The position numbers were made by a program, and so were the translations under genes. Of a stretch of DNA of 64,000 nt, positions 32,373 through 46,751 are shown piece after piece; the stretch's first letter is position 1, and each line of letters begins with the position of its first letter. The notes beneath the pieces were generated by a model that was not told where the DNA came from, did not search any database, and worked only from the letters and a program-made list of their open reading frames with translations. This DNA comes from Punctularia strigosozonata HHB-11173 SS5 (lineage: Eukaryota; Basidiomycota; Agaricomycetes; Corticiales; Punctulariaceae), in assembly GCF_000264995.1 (NCBI RefSeq), contig NW_006767453.1:78272-142271 (forward strand). The letters are read 5' to 3'.

Positions 32373-35339
32373 ATGATGTTCACGGCCGCACTTCTGTCAG
32401 TTGCCCCTTTGGCATTCGCGGCATTGGTAGATGCCATCGTAACTCAAGGCTCGTACACATGGAAGAACGTCAAAATTGGTGGAGGCGGAGGTCGGCCAGC
32501 AAAAAGAGTCTGCGCATATATGCTGATGACGTAGCCAATAGGTTTCGTCCCCAACATCGTCTTCAATACCGAAGAAAAAGGCCTCGCATACGCCAGGTAA
32601 GTTCGCCATTCATACTCAGTCGTCTATATGCCAAAATTGTAATCATACAGGACCGATATTGGCGGTGTTTATCGGCTGAACCCAGACGATTCATGGACAC
32701 CTTTGACCGACTTCGCCAATGATACCTACTGGGGGTTCTGGGGCTCGGGTGGGTGGACAGCTCACTGATCCTATCATATCCTTCGGCTTATCCCAATCAT
32801 GGACGTCAGATGCTCTGGCCACCGATCCTGTGGACCCCAATAACTTGTACATCGCTACTGGCATGTACACTAACTCTTGGGTTCGTCCATGGGGGGATCT
32901 TGGGAACACCTTCGTCTCATGTCGTTCTTCAGGACCCCAACAACGGTCATATTCTCAAGTCGACGAACCGCGGCGCATCGTTTACTGCATTCCCTCTTCC
33001 CTTCAAGGTGAGACATGATCTGATTGGGGGCTATACCTCCTGCTTATCTCAGAATAGGTCGGTGGAAACGATCCCGGACGAGGCATGGGCGAGCGTCTTG
33101 CGATAGACCCGAATAATGTTAGTGAATCGTCATATTATTCGTTGTACGTGTCGCGTGAATTCTGTATAGAACAAGATCCTGTTTTTTGGAGCACGTTCAG
33201 GCCACGGCCTTTGGAAATCGACCAATTCCGGAGAAACTTGGACGAATGTCACATCCTTTCCATCTGTCGGCACCTATGTTCAGGATCCGACGGATCCTTC
33301 CGGACTGGGAAGCGACATCATGGGCATCGCTTGGGTCACCTTCGATCACGTCTCCGCTGACTCCAAGACCTCGACCGGATCTAAACGCATCTTTGTCGGT
33401 GTTGCTAACATGGGTGCGGACAACGTCTTCGTCAGCGAGGACGCCGGAGTTACGTGGAAAGCTGTCTCTGGCCAGAACTCGACCTTCATCCCGCATCACG
33501 GTGTCTTGAGTCCCAAAGAGGGCCCTGCTCTGTACCTGCCCTACGCTAACGGCATGTGAGTCTTTACCCGTCTCTTCAATACAACGAAAGTATAGCTCAG
33601 TCCTTGCGACAGTGGCCCTTACGACGGTACCGCCGGTTACGTGAAGAAGTACTTCATCAATAACAGTACTTGGGTCGACATCACTCCTGCTCAAGGCATC
33701 GCGGACAACGCTTATGGCTACGGTGGTCTCTCTGTCGACTTGCAAAGGCCGGGTACGGTGATGGTCGCACCCCTCAATGAATGGTACCCGGATGCCGAGT
33801 GAGTGCGCTAACTTGTCTATGTGTCAAGCTGGCTCCTTAACATGGCGGTATAGCATCTACCGTAGCACCGACGGCGGTAATTCGTGGACCGGACTCTTTA
33901 CGACGAGTTACCCACCTCCCGACTATCAGCTCTTCGTCAATCGCTCTTATAATTACGATGTTAGCAAAGCGCCTTGGATCACGACCTTTGCGACGGGAGA
34001 TACTAAGCACATCGGTAATGTGATCTTGTTCACCATTCAGCGCCGTCATTGAACCATTTCTCTTCCTTCAGGATGGATGATCGAGGGCCTCTCGATTGAT
34101 CCTTTCGATTCTGTATGTCGCATCGTGGGCTGACCAATATCGTACTGATCGGACAATACTCGTCAGAACCACTGGTTGTACGGTACCGGGTTGACACTCT
34201 ATGGCGGACACGATCTCCTAAATTGGGACGCTGCCCCTCGCAAGAATGTCACGGTCGCGAGCCTGGCAGACGGAAGTGCGTAGAATTCTGCAACCCTCAC
34301 TTATGTCAGCATTCATGACCTTGATAGTCGAGGAAACTGCGGTTCAGGGCCTATCGGCTCCTCTCAGTGGCCCTCTCCTATTGAGCGCTGTTGGCGATGT
34401 CGGTAAGTAAACCGACCATTAGTTGTCATCTCATCAACTCAGCCTTGAGCCTTGGATAGGTTCTTTCCGTCACACCTCTTTGACCACTCCACCTACGGAG
34501 AATGCAAACCCGATATGGGCAGGAGTAAGTCCTTTTACCCCTTGCGAGAATGTCCCTGATGCCAGTCATAGACCGCTTCTGATGTTGACTACGCCGGTGG
34601 TGCCCCTTCTAACCTCGTGCGTCTGGCGGGCATCGCTGGCCAACCGATCGCCACGAGTAACGACAGCGGCGTCACCTGGACTCCTCTTTCGACCGCATCG
34701 AGTACGGCGTCCGGCGGCAAGATTGCAATCTCTGCGGATGGCTCGACCATCGTTTGGTCCCAGGCGTCGGGCTTGAGCGGACCGCAATACTCTGCGAACG
34801 GCGGGGCCTTTGCAGCCCCGGCAGGCTTGCCTTCATCGGCGCTCGTCGTAGCCGACAAGCTCAACACATCCGTGTTCTATGCCATATCCGGGAAATCGTT
34901 CTATGTATCCGCCGACGGTGCCAAGACGTTTACCCAGACCTCCACCCTCGGCACCGCCCAGTCTTCCACCGCGATCGCTGCGTCCCCGTTCAAAGCAGGA
35001 GAGCTGTTCGTCTCTACCTCCGCGGGCGTCTTCCATTCAACGGATTTCGGCAAGACTCTTACCAGCATACCCGGCGCAACGAACGCCTGGGACATCGCCG
35101 TGGGTGTGCCCAAGACGAAGAGCGCGAGGACGCCGCCGGTGCTCTTCGCTTCGGCGACCATCTCGGGTGTCAACTCCGTTTACCGCACGGATGATCTCGG
35201 CGCGAACTGGGTAAAGGTGGCGGATGTCGCGCATGGCTTCGGGTCCGCATCTGGCTTGGTTTTGGCGGCGGATGCGAGAGTGTATGGGCGCGTATTTGTG
35301 GGGACGAACGGGCGAGGTATATTCTACGGAGAAGTCTAA
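32373..35339 (+). CDS. GH74 xyloglucanase, secreted
   Basis: Extracellular xyloglucan-degrading glycoside hydrolase family 74 (endo- or reducing-end-specific beta-1,4-glucanase) acting on plant cell walls. A signal peptide (MFTAALLSVAPLAFA) is followed by YTWKNVKIGGGG, GLAYARTDIGGVYRLNPDD, SWTPLTDFAND, VDPNNLYIATGMYTNSW, GHILKSTNRGASFTAFPLPF, GMGERLAIDPNN, RIFVGVANMGADNVFVSEDA, STDGGNSWTGLF, NPIWAG, VRLAGIAGQPIATSNDSG and VFVGTNGRGIFYGEV at the C-terminus. Repeated S-x-D-x-G-x-x-W segments mark the two seven-bladed propellers. About ten short introns interrupt it; for example GTTCGTCC..CTTCAG after the MYTNSW segment restores frame. No C-terminal CBM1 is present. Confidence 0.92.
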
Positions 35340-35973
35340 GCTCTATAGGTACCTGGATGGAACGTGCTCTGCGCCATCGTCAATCATTCAGGTATTGTCC
35401 GTCTGTCTCTCGACTTCGTATATACACCTATGTTGGTTTGGAGCGCACGTTTGAGAATATGCCACTGGTGCGGTACCTGGAAGTTTCTCCGGCGAATACG
35501 TGGGGGTTCCTCGGTAAGCACGATTGTCCGATCTGCAAGCCCCTTAGGCAAGTGCAGAAGGTTGCGATATCTGATGGAATGGTCGTACATGGCGTTCCCC
35601 TTGGATAGCTGCTGTAGTGCCTGCAACTAGTTTTAAGCGAGTTGTCTCGCGATCGTGCTTAAGGACTAGGTGCTGCGTAGCTGCCAGCGTCTGCATCGGC
35701 AAGTTCCGCATCTGTCTAAAGAGTGCCCTCATTCTCAGGGCGAGCGCCGGTCTTGCCGCAGGTCCTCTTCACGGTGATATCTCCATGCTGGTCGTCCACA
35801 TCCGCCTTTCTTCCAACAAACAGGAACAAATGAACCGTAGATGTGATGTCGGCCGGATCGATCTGGGATCGGCGCCACATCACATGCATGGCCGGCCCAG
35901 TTGACATCATATCAGAGGCGAACATAAAGTCATCGTGCAAACGTTCCTCGTCCCTACTCAACTTTCGTCTACG
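35340..35973. other. Intergenic
   Basis: 634 bp between GH74 and PGM, including the PGM promoter. No gene recognised. Confidence 0.5.
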
Positions 35974-38041
<2,068 letters not shown>

Positions 38042-38558
38042 TTCGTGGAACGACACGGGGTAATTCGGATATAAAGTGTACCATAATCTCCTATACTTGT
38101 GGATCTCAGTAGCATACGGCATATCTGCTTTGCGCCGATTTGGGCCGCAGGAGCTTTGAGGAGTTCACATGTCACGCTGTCACAATACGCGTTCATCCGT
38201 TCCACGCATCACGAATGAAGAGATGACGACCCGCCTTGCCCTTGAACTTACTCTAAAGCTGAAGCTATGATGTTGAACGCGGATACTACGTCGGGACTCA
38301 AAGAACTTAATGCGGACGTTCCCGTGGTCTCACACAAGCTATCGCCTTCGCGACATGAAATCAGGCGTCTATCAAGCATTGCCCCCACTCTTCGCACCGT
38401 CCCATGAATGATGCCCTTATAGGGCAGAATGCTGCATCAGTAGGCTTTAGAAGCGTCAAAGCAATGCATACAGCCAGCTATCCCTTTGCATAAGTAGTCG
38501 ACAGCGATCCCCGATATCCATAGGACACCGTAGCTCCTCTCGAACGGATTACATCGCT
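38042..38558. other. Intergenic
   Basis: 517 bp between PGM2 and K4, containing the K4 promoter. No gene recognised. Confidence 0.5.
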
Positions 38559-40692
38559 ATGAAGGGCGCAAACGCTACCTTCGTCGCTGAGACCACGTTT
38601 ACACTCACTGCCATCGCTGCTGAGCTCTCGGCAGTGCCGTACTTGGGAGCGGTGGTGGGCGGCCTACGGGAGATCCTGGCACTTTGCGACAATGTGCGGC
38701 TTAATAGGTGATTACTTGTGACTGGAACTTGAAGCCATGCCGAATTCTGACTTTTCCTCCCTCGGTCGTTAGGAACGCGGCAGCTCAGCTTGCATTAAGA
38801 TGTGGTCTATTGGCTGAAGCGCTGTACCAGAGCAACGGGAACAAACAGTTCAATTCAAGCGACGTTGACATGAATGCTGCGCTTGCTCGTGTCGAATCGT
38901 GGGCAACGTCCTATCCGAAAACAGAATTCACATTGACTACTATCAACAGGGAGATCCTTCATATAAGGGACAGGATGATGAAATGGCGCGACTGGAACAC
39001 GCTGAAGAACTTCGTGAAGCAGAAGGAGATCAAGGAGGAGATCGATGATTCTAACGCAGCGCTGAGTGCGTGTGCAGAAAGCCTTTTCGTAAGCGACGAA
39101 CTATGACATAGAGGGCGAGCCTGGCTGAATGACCTCGAAATCTAGCTCACCTCACATCTTCAAATGCATCAGATGCAGAGCGATTTCACGGCGGTGCACG
39201 CTATCGACCGGATGGAATTGTTCGCGGCGTTGAACCGGTTAGAAGCACAAGGGGAGGAAACCAACAATCAAGTGTTTGTAATCATGAATTCTGTCCAGCA
39301 GGAGGTACGCGCATGCGACGAAACACCGAGCCTGCCGCTGAACAATTGCTAGATTCTTCCTTCGTTGTCGAGGGGCGATCTGCGACTGACGGAGATATTG
39401 AGGCTCTTGTTCGACCTACAGACGAAGTACGAGCAGCTGCTGCCTAACATGAATCTTAACCACGGTGAAGTGGTCCGCCTGCAGGACGGTAGCCAGGCTC
39501 AGCGGTTCACGACCCCGGTCAAGGGCAGCGCAAACATGGATGTGTACGAGGGGAGGTACCTCGACAACTGCAAGGTTGCGCTCAAGACGATCCGGTCGTT
39601 CCTCACGGGCCCGAAGAGCCTGCAGGTGAATCGTTTCTAGGAATTCTTGCATATCGGTCGTTAAATCGTATGCAATAGCGCTTCCAACGCGAGGTGGGTC
39701 TATGGCAAAAGGTTTGGAGCGTCGACAAGGGGAGGCACATACTGCCTGTTTATGGGTATTCGGAAGGACAAGGGCATCCGTCAGTCTCTGCCAGGTCTAG
39801 GTCATTCTCGCATCTCACTGGCACCTCCAGATTTGTCGTCAGTCCTTGGCAAGAGAACGGGACAGTCATGGACTATACGAGAAAGTACGACAACCAGGTC
39901 GATTTCCGGACCATGGTAAGTGACGGGACGCTCTGTACCTCAGCACCCTGGAACGCATTGATAACAATTTTTCTAACATAGATCAAGGAAATAGCAGAGG
40001 GGATCGCTGTTCTTCATGGCATGACACCTCCAGTTGCTCACGGAGACATAAAGGTACGTTATCACTTTTCCATCGTGATATCGAATCGCTCATGAAGCGC
40101 TTATTTTAGGGAGTACGTATCAACATACGATCTTGTTCGTATCGAATCTGAACTCCGACAGGATAACATCTTGATCTCCCTCTCCGGACACCCGCTTCTC
40201 TCCGATTTCGGCCTAGCGAAGGTCATTGAGGACGTCACCGGCGCGCCAATCACCAGTACGGGCAGCTCCAACAGCGCGAGGTGGGATATTCAGTTTGCTT
40301 TGCTCGCTCGATCTCACTCTGAAGGATGATTAGGTGGTTCGCTCCGGAGCTTTTTGAGGGTGATTCGACGCTTAACCTCAGCGCGGACATTTACGCATTC
40401 GGAATGACTGTGCTTGAGGTCGGTATCCTCGTTGAATCATGAACACGCGCATTACTGAGACTCGTGATGTCGCCGCGCTTAGATTTTCACCGGCTCGAAC
40501 CCCTACAGCACCATCAAGCGCGACACGGAGGTGATCATCAAGAAGCACCACGGTATGAAGCCGGTTCGACCTACAGACGACAAGACAGTCAGCCGCGGGT
40601 TGGATGATAACCTGTGGGAGCTCCTGCTTTGGTGTTGGGAATCTCCACCTGCGAAACGGCCGACGATCTCGCAAGTGCTCGAGCGCCTCTGA
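38559..40692 (+). CDS. MLKL-like helical domain + protein kinase, K4
   Basis: Fourth member of the family, on the opposite strand. N-terminus: AIAAELSAVPYLGAVVGGLR, EILALCDNVRLNR, then AAQLALRCGLLAEALYQSNG and WNTLKNFVKQKEIKEEIDDS, a helical bundle plus brace layout. Kinase domain: YLDNCKVALKTIRSF (Lys), VWSVDKGRHILPVYGYSEG, PWQENGTVMDYTRKYD, GIAVLHG, VAHGDIKG-DNILISLSGHP (catalytic Asp and Asn kept), LLSDFGLAKVIED, ARWFAPELFEG, DIYAFGMTVLE, WELLLWCWESPPAKRPTISQ. All core residues are kept, so it should be active. The micro-exon is at 40110-40112. A role in regulated cell death is inferred only from domain layout. Confidence 0.8.
40110..40112 (+). other. 3-nt micro-exon (Gly) in K4
   Basis: GGA between acceptor TTATTTTAG and donor GTACGT. 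The flanking introns are 40054-40109 (56 bp) and 40113-40161 (49 bp). It supplies the Gly of the near-universal fungal HGDIKGDN loop; skipping it would give HGDIKDN. Confidence 0.8.
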
Positions 40693-41008
40693 AAGGTACG
40701 AGCGGCGACGTTTCATGCGCTCATAACCGTGAAAAAGGTTTCTGCTGCCGCTGCCGACATGGCAGAAGGGAATATAACCCGTTTCAGTGACACATTGACT
40801 CGAGCATGCTGTCGTCGTGTTTTGACTGCGTCTAGTATAATACATGTCGGAAGTCGTACACTGCTATGTGATCGTCCAATTAAACGAGTAATGTCCAGCC
40901 AGTATGCATAGTTCCGGCGTAGCCGGAATCTGTCTACAACGCCGTCTCCGTCAGGAATGACGTTGCAAGCCGGCGGATGCTGCGGACTCGCGTCGATGTC
41001 TGCGCTCT

Positions 41009-41355
41009 TCATGCCTCCTTCTCTTTCTTCTGATAGAGCTGGTATGTCACGATGGCTCCGGCGACGGAGAACCCGACGATCAGCACGGGGAGTGCGTAGT
41101 CCTTCACCCCTTGCTCTGTTCATCCGCGTTTCGTCAGAGACACGAAGGAATCGTGACATTGAAGGAAGGAAGAGAGTACGTACTGATTTGCCTCCAGAGC
41201 ATGTAACCCTCGATAGCCGTCTCCGGGTTTATGGGCAGCTTCGCGGCGATGGCGGCTGCCTTCTCGCCCATCTCAGCCTCGTCCTGTATCTTCTGCTTCT
41301 GCGCGTTGAAGTCGCCCTCGGTGGCGATATTGTTCTTCATGTCGGCGAAGTTCAT
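41009..41355 (-). CDS. Small single-pass membrane protein, unknown
   Basis: Two exons. Exon 1 from 41355 reads NFADMKNNIATEGDFNAQKQ, KIQDEAEMGEKAAAIAAKLP and AIEGYMLWRQI. After an intron (donor GTACGT, acceptor AACAG) exon 2 gives KQGVKDYALPVLIVGFSVAG and TYQLYQKKEKEA, stop at 41009-41011. About 90 aa: an amphipathic charged N-half and one C-terminal TM helix with a Lys-rich tail. I do not recognise the family. It is convergent with K4. Confidence 0.65.
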
Positions 41356-42901
41356 GATGAGATATTTGGTAGTCGTTGAGATATGTACGAGGGTATGGGG
41401 ATGCGAATAAAGGTGAGCAGGGTGTCAAGAGCTTTGCTGGTCGCGAGCATGGACAGGTATCAGTTGCAATATATATGCACTCGGAGGTTTTGCTGGGTGT
41501 GACGCCAGAGATCTGAAGTCATCATGAGGTCGGTGGTGTTGGCTCGTGGGGTCGTTTATATTTAGTTCCTCCTGGATGCCCAAGAGGCAAGTCAGGAGCC
41601 CAGCGTTGAAGCGCCTGGTATGCACCATAAGTGACACCGGTTATCTTAGATGAAGGCTATAGCAAGAGTTGCAGTCTTTCCGCACGACCCGTTCATGGTC
41701 GCCGACGGCTTGCCACGAGCAGAGGGAGAGCGAGTTTGGCGCGCTATAACGCGTCGGAGCCGTTGCGCCGCCACAGGCCACCACTCACCACCACCACGTG
41801 GATGTGTGCCTGCTCGGCCTTCGCCGCGATGTCTGCTTTGCCTCTCGCCGATGCCAACTTGCCCACCCTTGCGATCTCGGCGACACAACACATGGCTCTG
41901 CTCGACTCGTATGTGCAGTATACAAGGATGGCAAACATGGAAGCCGGTTGACTCCACGCATACGGCGGCGGCGAGGCATAATATGCGATACAGGCCGGAG
42001 CGGGGTTCGCGTTGCTCAGCAAGATTCCATTATGCAGCGTCGCTGTTCGAGCTAATCTATCATTTAAGAGATAGCAGGTAGGGTTATTGCGCATACCAGA
42101 GTGAGTTGTTGCTAGCCTGGATCCAGGGAGGACTCAATACAATCGTGATAGACCGAATCAACCACGCGCAAGATTCCATTCGCGCCGACTTTCGTTGTAC
42201 TGCCAGTAGCCCCGAGAGATTGAGAGAGTACTCGCACATCCTTGTGAGTCGTTTTGCGAGCTTCACGCTTCTACGACTGTTTCGAGATATGGGACAGGTA
42301 CAAAGTTCTGAAAGTCAATTCTCAGCTATACGCAAACTTCATCAACGAATCGACGACGCGGACCACTGATGGGCATGAACCTGTATTTGATCGAATGCTG
42401 GTTCAGGACGCTCACTCGCAGCTTGCTCGGAGGAGGGTTTTGACATCATGTCTGCGGCGCGTTCTTCTCGACCGTCGGCTGGTTATCGCGAGGTAGCGCA
42501 CGTCTCGACAACGTTCGTTCTCCAGGTAACTCAGAACTAACACCTTGAGTGTAGCCACCAGTCATCGACCGAGACGCCATCTGTTCACGTCTTGTGATGA
42601 CTGCACTTAGAGTTTTCCCTTTTCATGTGTTGCCGTTCATGTTGTCACGCAACAACACACGTACAATGCCTGTTTGCATTCGAATGTCGAAGTCCTGTCA
42701 GCGTAGATACACAAAATGTACATGCTCCCGTCTAATCTCATTATGTCTGGCACTTGTTGTAGCCTCCTGCGTGCAATCACTGACCAATATGTATCCAAAC
42801 GATACGCATGGTGCGGTAACTTGTTTCTTTGTCTGCGGTGCTCGCGTGATGACGTGACGCGCCATTTAACCTTGACCTCCACCTCGACCACGTCTTTTAC
42901 A
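41356..42901. other. Intergenic, unassigned
   Basis: About 1.5 kb. Short open stretches at 42106-42369 and 42254-42496 look mildly protein-like (DRINHAQDSIRADFR; FEIWDRYKVLKVNSQLYANF) but cannot be joined into a recognisable product. Possibly a decayed gene; nothing firm. Confidence 0.4.
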
Positions 42902-44475
42902 ATGTCCTCGGTGGAGGAGGAATCTACACTCACGATCACAAACACACCAGCTCCATACAACGAGGAGCACGCCGATCTGATCTTGCGTTCATCGGACAAC
43001 ATCGAGTTCAGAGTTTACCGGGGCATTCTCTACATTTTGTCACCCGTTCTGAAGGATCTCATCACGCAAAAACTCGCCGAACACCCAACCTTGGACGATG
43101 TTCCGTTGATCAGCGTACCAGAGTCCAGTGTCACCGTGCACGAGCTGCTGAGCTTGATTTATCCTACGGACGAAGACTGGCTGACCGATGCGTGCGACTT
43201 CTCCTTCAGTCAGCAATCTCGTACAAAATGGACCACGTTGTAGCTATAATGTGTAAGAAGCTGGTGGTGGATTGGTTGGAGGTGGATCCTGGGTCGGTGT
43301 TTGCCGTCAGCTGCTCATGCCAGCTCGAACCGGAGGCAAAGATGGCGGCGGAGCGGTTGCGAGAGCAGGCACGTACCGATTCACATCCTATGTGTTTTGA
43401 TGCCACCGAGTGGGAGCACGTCTCTCCTCGGTCGTATCTGTGGCTTTTGCATTATTTCCGTGGTGACTTCATGCCCAAGACGTGGACGTCGAAGATGCCA
43501 TTCTGGCATGGACCAAGGTCGCCGTCAAAACAGAAGCAACCATAACTTGCGGGTGATGGCTCTGTACCCGCAGCTGCAAGTCCTTTTGATGGCAACAGCC
43601 CCTGGGACTTCATTATTCTATCTTCCGACAATACCTGCTTTCATGTTTTGAAGATTATCCTGGCCATCACTTCTCTGTTCTTTCGCGATATGTTCTGCGT
43701 CGCCCAGCATTCACCTACAGACAAATCTGCAGATTTTATTGTCAAAGTGGATGAAGACAGTTCAGTCCTTGACACCTTCTTGCGCATTTGTTATCCAGGG
43801 CCCAATCCCGTCCATCTCCCTCCAACTGAGCTCTACCACCTCATTCACGCGGCCGAAAAGTACCAGGTGCATGCGGTGTCACATTGGGGGTGGGAACGGC
43901 TGCTCCAAGCCACTGCCGATGATCCTGTTGGCACATATGCCGTGGCATGTCATCTGGAATGGGTGGCCGACGCACTCTCATGCGCAAAAGCCGCTCTGAA
44001 GTTCACTGCGCAGGAGCTGGAAGGGTTTTCGAAGACAACCGGACTTGAACTCGTCTCTGCCCCTTGCATAAGCTGCCTTCTGGCATACCATTGTGACTGT
44101 CGCGAACTTCCGGCATGGGGTGCTCTACTGACCTGCCACTGGATGCTCCAGTATACCATTTGGTCTGGATGGTGTCCTTGTATGCCCAAGGCAGCAGGCA
44201 ACCCACCTGCAATTGACAATGTTGCTGAGAGATGGGTCATGTATTTCAAACGTGCATGTGACATACTGAAGAAGAGGCCAGGAAATGTAGAGACGGCTGT
44301 GATGACTGACTGGCCTTGCCCAAGTCCATGCCAAGATCTGGGCCTGCATGACTGGAGTAACCTTTCTTTGTCGGCATTGCTTGCCACAGAGATCCGCAAA
44401 TGTATTGAGGAGGTAGGCACAGTGGACAGTAGCATTAACACTTCCACTTCACAGCTAACAATCGTTGCAGGTTGA
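42902..44475 (+). pseudogene. Double BTB/POZ-domain gene, disrupted
   Basis: Agaricomycete-type BTB protein. First domain: EEHADLILRSSDNIEFRVYR, ILSPVLKDL, VPESSVTVHELLSLIYPTDE. Near 43185-43200 the frame changes: the continuation QSAISYKMDHVVAIMCKKLV, expected after the BTB fold, is in another frame, a one-base difference too short for an intron. A second break lies near 43470-43550, where AQDVDVEDAILAWTKV is out of frame. The second domain starts about 43565: WDFIILSSDNTCFHVLK, DEDSSVLDTFLRICYPGPNP, LIHAAEKYQVHAV, and the conserved tail YFKRACDILKKRPGNVET. It is either a young pseudogene or a sequence with base errors. BTB proteins often act as Cul3 adaptors; that is not shown here. Confidence 0.7.
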
Positions 44476-44682
44476 ACTGGATATTGCAGCTTAGATTTTG
44501 GTTCTGGTACAGCTGGTGTTACATTTACTACAAAGAGTGTTGCATATGTTGACCTTGTGAATAATCCAACTGTCAGAAGTCTCAACTTTCACTTTGGTAC
44601 ATACAATGTGGGACAATCCAGGAATGTGGCTGTACATGTCTAGCCATGCCACCAAACATGCACTGCCACACAGCTAAGGTAG
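44476..44682. other. BTB 3' flank
   Basis: No gene recognised. An open frame by chance continues to 44643. Confidence 0.4.
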
Positions 44683-44866
44683 TATCAGGGTACACTCTGG
44701 AGACTCCTGGCCTAGTAGCAGATCCCTAGGGACAACAGTGGAGATGATCGCACAAGGCAGGGAACACCTGAGTATATAGGGTAGAAACTATGGGAAGTAC
44801 ACATACCTGTTGCACAAGGCAGGGAACACCTGAGAGAATAAATGTAAGGTGTTCCCTGGTGCGATA
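44683..44866 (-). repeat. TATCAGGG repeat-family fragment (E3)
   Basis: Minus-orientation fragment of the same repeat family as 44922-45514. It starts TATCAGGGTAC and contains two copies of GCACAAGGCAGGGAACACCTG about 60 bp apart, the inverted form of the paired internal repeats. The other end is missing. Treated as a fossil repeat. Confidence 0.65.
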
Positions 44867-44921
44867 GGTGCCATGGAAGGGGGGTGTGGCAGGATATGTG
44901 CCCAAAGTTGGGTGGTGCAGC

Positions 44922-45514
44922 TGTCAGGGCACGGCTCCCACACCCGCCTCATGTCCCATTGTTCCCCGTTCTGCTTCCGCTTCTGTCCCATTTTGTTCGT
45001 TTCCCCTAATGCTTCTGCCTCCCTATTTGGTCACTGTCATGGCACGGCTCCAGTACTCGTCTTTCCCTGTTTCCCCGCATTCTCCACACACTCTTTTTAC
45101 CCTTTCAGGTTTCCTAGGAGCTCCCAGACGCTCCTTCTATTCTTTCGGGCCTCCTAGGAGCTCCATACATCCTTCTATCCTTTTGGGTCTCCTAGGGCCT
45201 CCGCGCCTTGCGTGGCCTTCCTAGGCCGTTCCACTGGTCACGTGCTGGGCACCCGAGGAGCCTCCCTCTCTCTCATTGGACCATCCCTCATGTTGCTGAT
45301 GGATTACTCAGCTACTATATAGTCACCTGTCGCACCAGGGAGCAACTCAGACTTGTTCTCTCAGTTGCTTCCCTGCCTTGTGCGACAGGTATGTGTATTC
45401 GTCTAGTATCTTTGTATATATTCTCAGTTGCTTCCCTGCCTTGTGCTACAGCGTCTCCACCGCCGTCCCAGGGGATCCGCGCCGCTCCTAGGAGCTCCAG
45501 CGCGTACTCTGACA
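44922..45514 (+). repeat. TGTCAGGG..TCTGACA repeat, copy E1
   Basis: A 593 bp element beginning TGTCAGGGCACGGCTCCC and ending GCGTACTCTGACA, with TG..CA ends and inverted termini. It holds CACCAGGGAGCAACTCAGAC and two copies of CAGTTGCTTCCCTGCCTTGT. It has no protein-coding content. It may be the LTR of a retroelement or a short non-autonomous element with inverted ends; no clear target duplication is seen. Confidence 0.7.
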
Positions 45515-45949
45515 GTCACGCTCTCCCGCACCCTCCTTTTGGCATCTCCCCTATTTTGTTCTGTCGCTCAGTGCTCCTAGGACCTCCGCACGCTGTCGAG
45601 ACGGAAGTTTGGTGTGTGGCTGTGTCAAAGAGGCGAGGGGAATTCTTGAGGTGATAGGAGTGTACCACCGATTCTTCAGCTTCTTCTTGCAGCAAACTTC
45701 CCTGAGGTCCCGGGCTATCTAAGTCGGGGATTGCTCAGTTGGCCGTCGGTTAATGAACCTGACTTGAATTTGATGGGACAAGCTTTGTGAGCTCGTCGGC
45801 GATACCTAAAAAGGTAAGAAGACAGTTAGCCTGTATGGGAGGCTTGAGGGGTCTTGTGTTGATGTGTTGTACAACGCGCCGCGCGTCGAAGTTCCTAGAG
45901 AAATAAAGGGAGGGATCAGTTGTTCCTTGGGTGGCAGAGGCGATAGAGC
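45515..45949. repeat. Repeat-derived flank
   Basis: The first part (CTCCTTTTGGCATCTCCCCT, CGCTCAGTGCTCCTAGGACC) again resembles the interior of copy E2 (48303-48814), so it is a further fragment. The rest has no recognised gene. Confidence 0.5.
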
Positions 45950-46381
45950 GTGGGAAACGGTTTCGAACAGCCTACGGTGGCTGTGTAGAGTCGATAGGGT
46001 CGATAGAGAGTCGATAGGGACGCTGTCCAGGCACTCGAGTCCTGACAGAGAGAGAGTTTAGCAGACGACTGCTGAGTACTTTCGGGGGGGAACTGATTGA
46101 TTGCTCATTCATGCCGATTCGGCTACATTTTATACTCCTTAGCTAGGCCAGCTTTCTGAGTCATATTAGTAATCTTAGCAGTGCTGAGTCAGCTTCTGAC
46201 TCAGCCGAGTCATGATTTGTCATGTGCTGACTAAGATTGGGCACCGCTTGGTAATCCCTTTCCTAATATGGTCAAACTTTCCTGGGCCAGTTTAAGGTAC
46301 ATGCTTGGTCTATTCTACTTAGATTCTATACTACTACATAACAGAGAGGCTGCAGAATGAATAAAAAATGGAGGTTTTCGA
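45950..46381. repeat. 432 bp segment duplicated across the gap, left copy
   Basis: Appears base-for-base identical to 46752-47183 in a direct reading, from GTGGGAAACGGTTTCGAACA to GGAGGTTTTCGA. The copies abut the run of N on both sides. Confidence 0.9.
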
Positions 46382-46751
46382 NNNNNNNNNNNNNNNNNNN
46401 NNNNNNNNNNNNNNNNNNNNNNNNNNNNNNNNNNNNNNNNNNNNNNNNNNNNNNNNNNNNNNNNNNNNNNNNNNNNNNNNNNNNNNNNNNNNNNNNNNNN
46501 NNNNNNNNNNNNNNNNNNNNNNNNNNNNNNNNNNNNNNNNNNNNNNNNNNNNNNNNNNNNNNNNNNNNNNNNNNNNNNNNNNNNNNNNNNNNNNNNNNNN
46601 NNNNNNNNNNNNNNNNNNNNNNNNNNNNNNNNNNNNNNNNNNNNNNNNNNNNNNNNNNNNNNNNNNNNNNNNNNNNNNNNNNNNNNNNNNNNNNNNNNNN
46701 NNNNNNNNNNNNNNNNNNNNNNNNNNNNNNNNNNNNNNNNNNNNNNNNNNN
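46382..46751. other. Assembly gap (N)
   Basis: 370 N flanked by identical 432 bp copies. The two contig ends probably overlap, so the gap may be artificial. Confidence 0.98.

Noticed and set aside
44476-44643. Open reading after the BTB stop codon (DFGSGTAGVTFTTKSVAYVD)
   Set aside because: It has a pleasing composition, but the BTB family ends before it and no homology is recognised; treated as chance.
45720-45790. tRNA-like A-box (TTGCTCAGTTGG)
   Set aside because: The downstream part lacks a proper B-box and no cloverleaf can be drawn; a degenerate SINE head is possible but unsupported.
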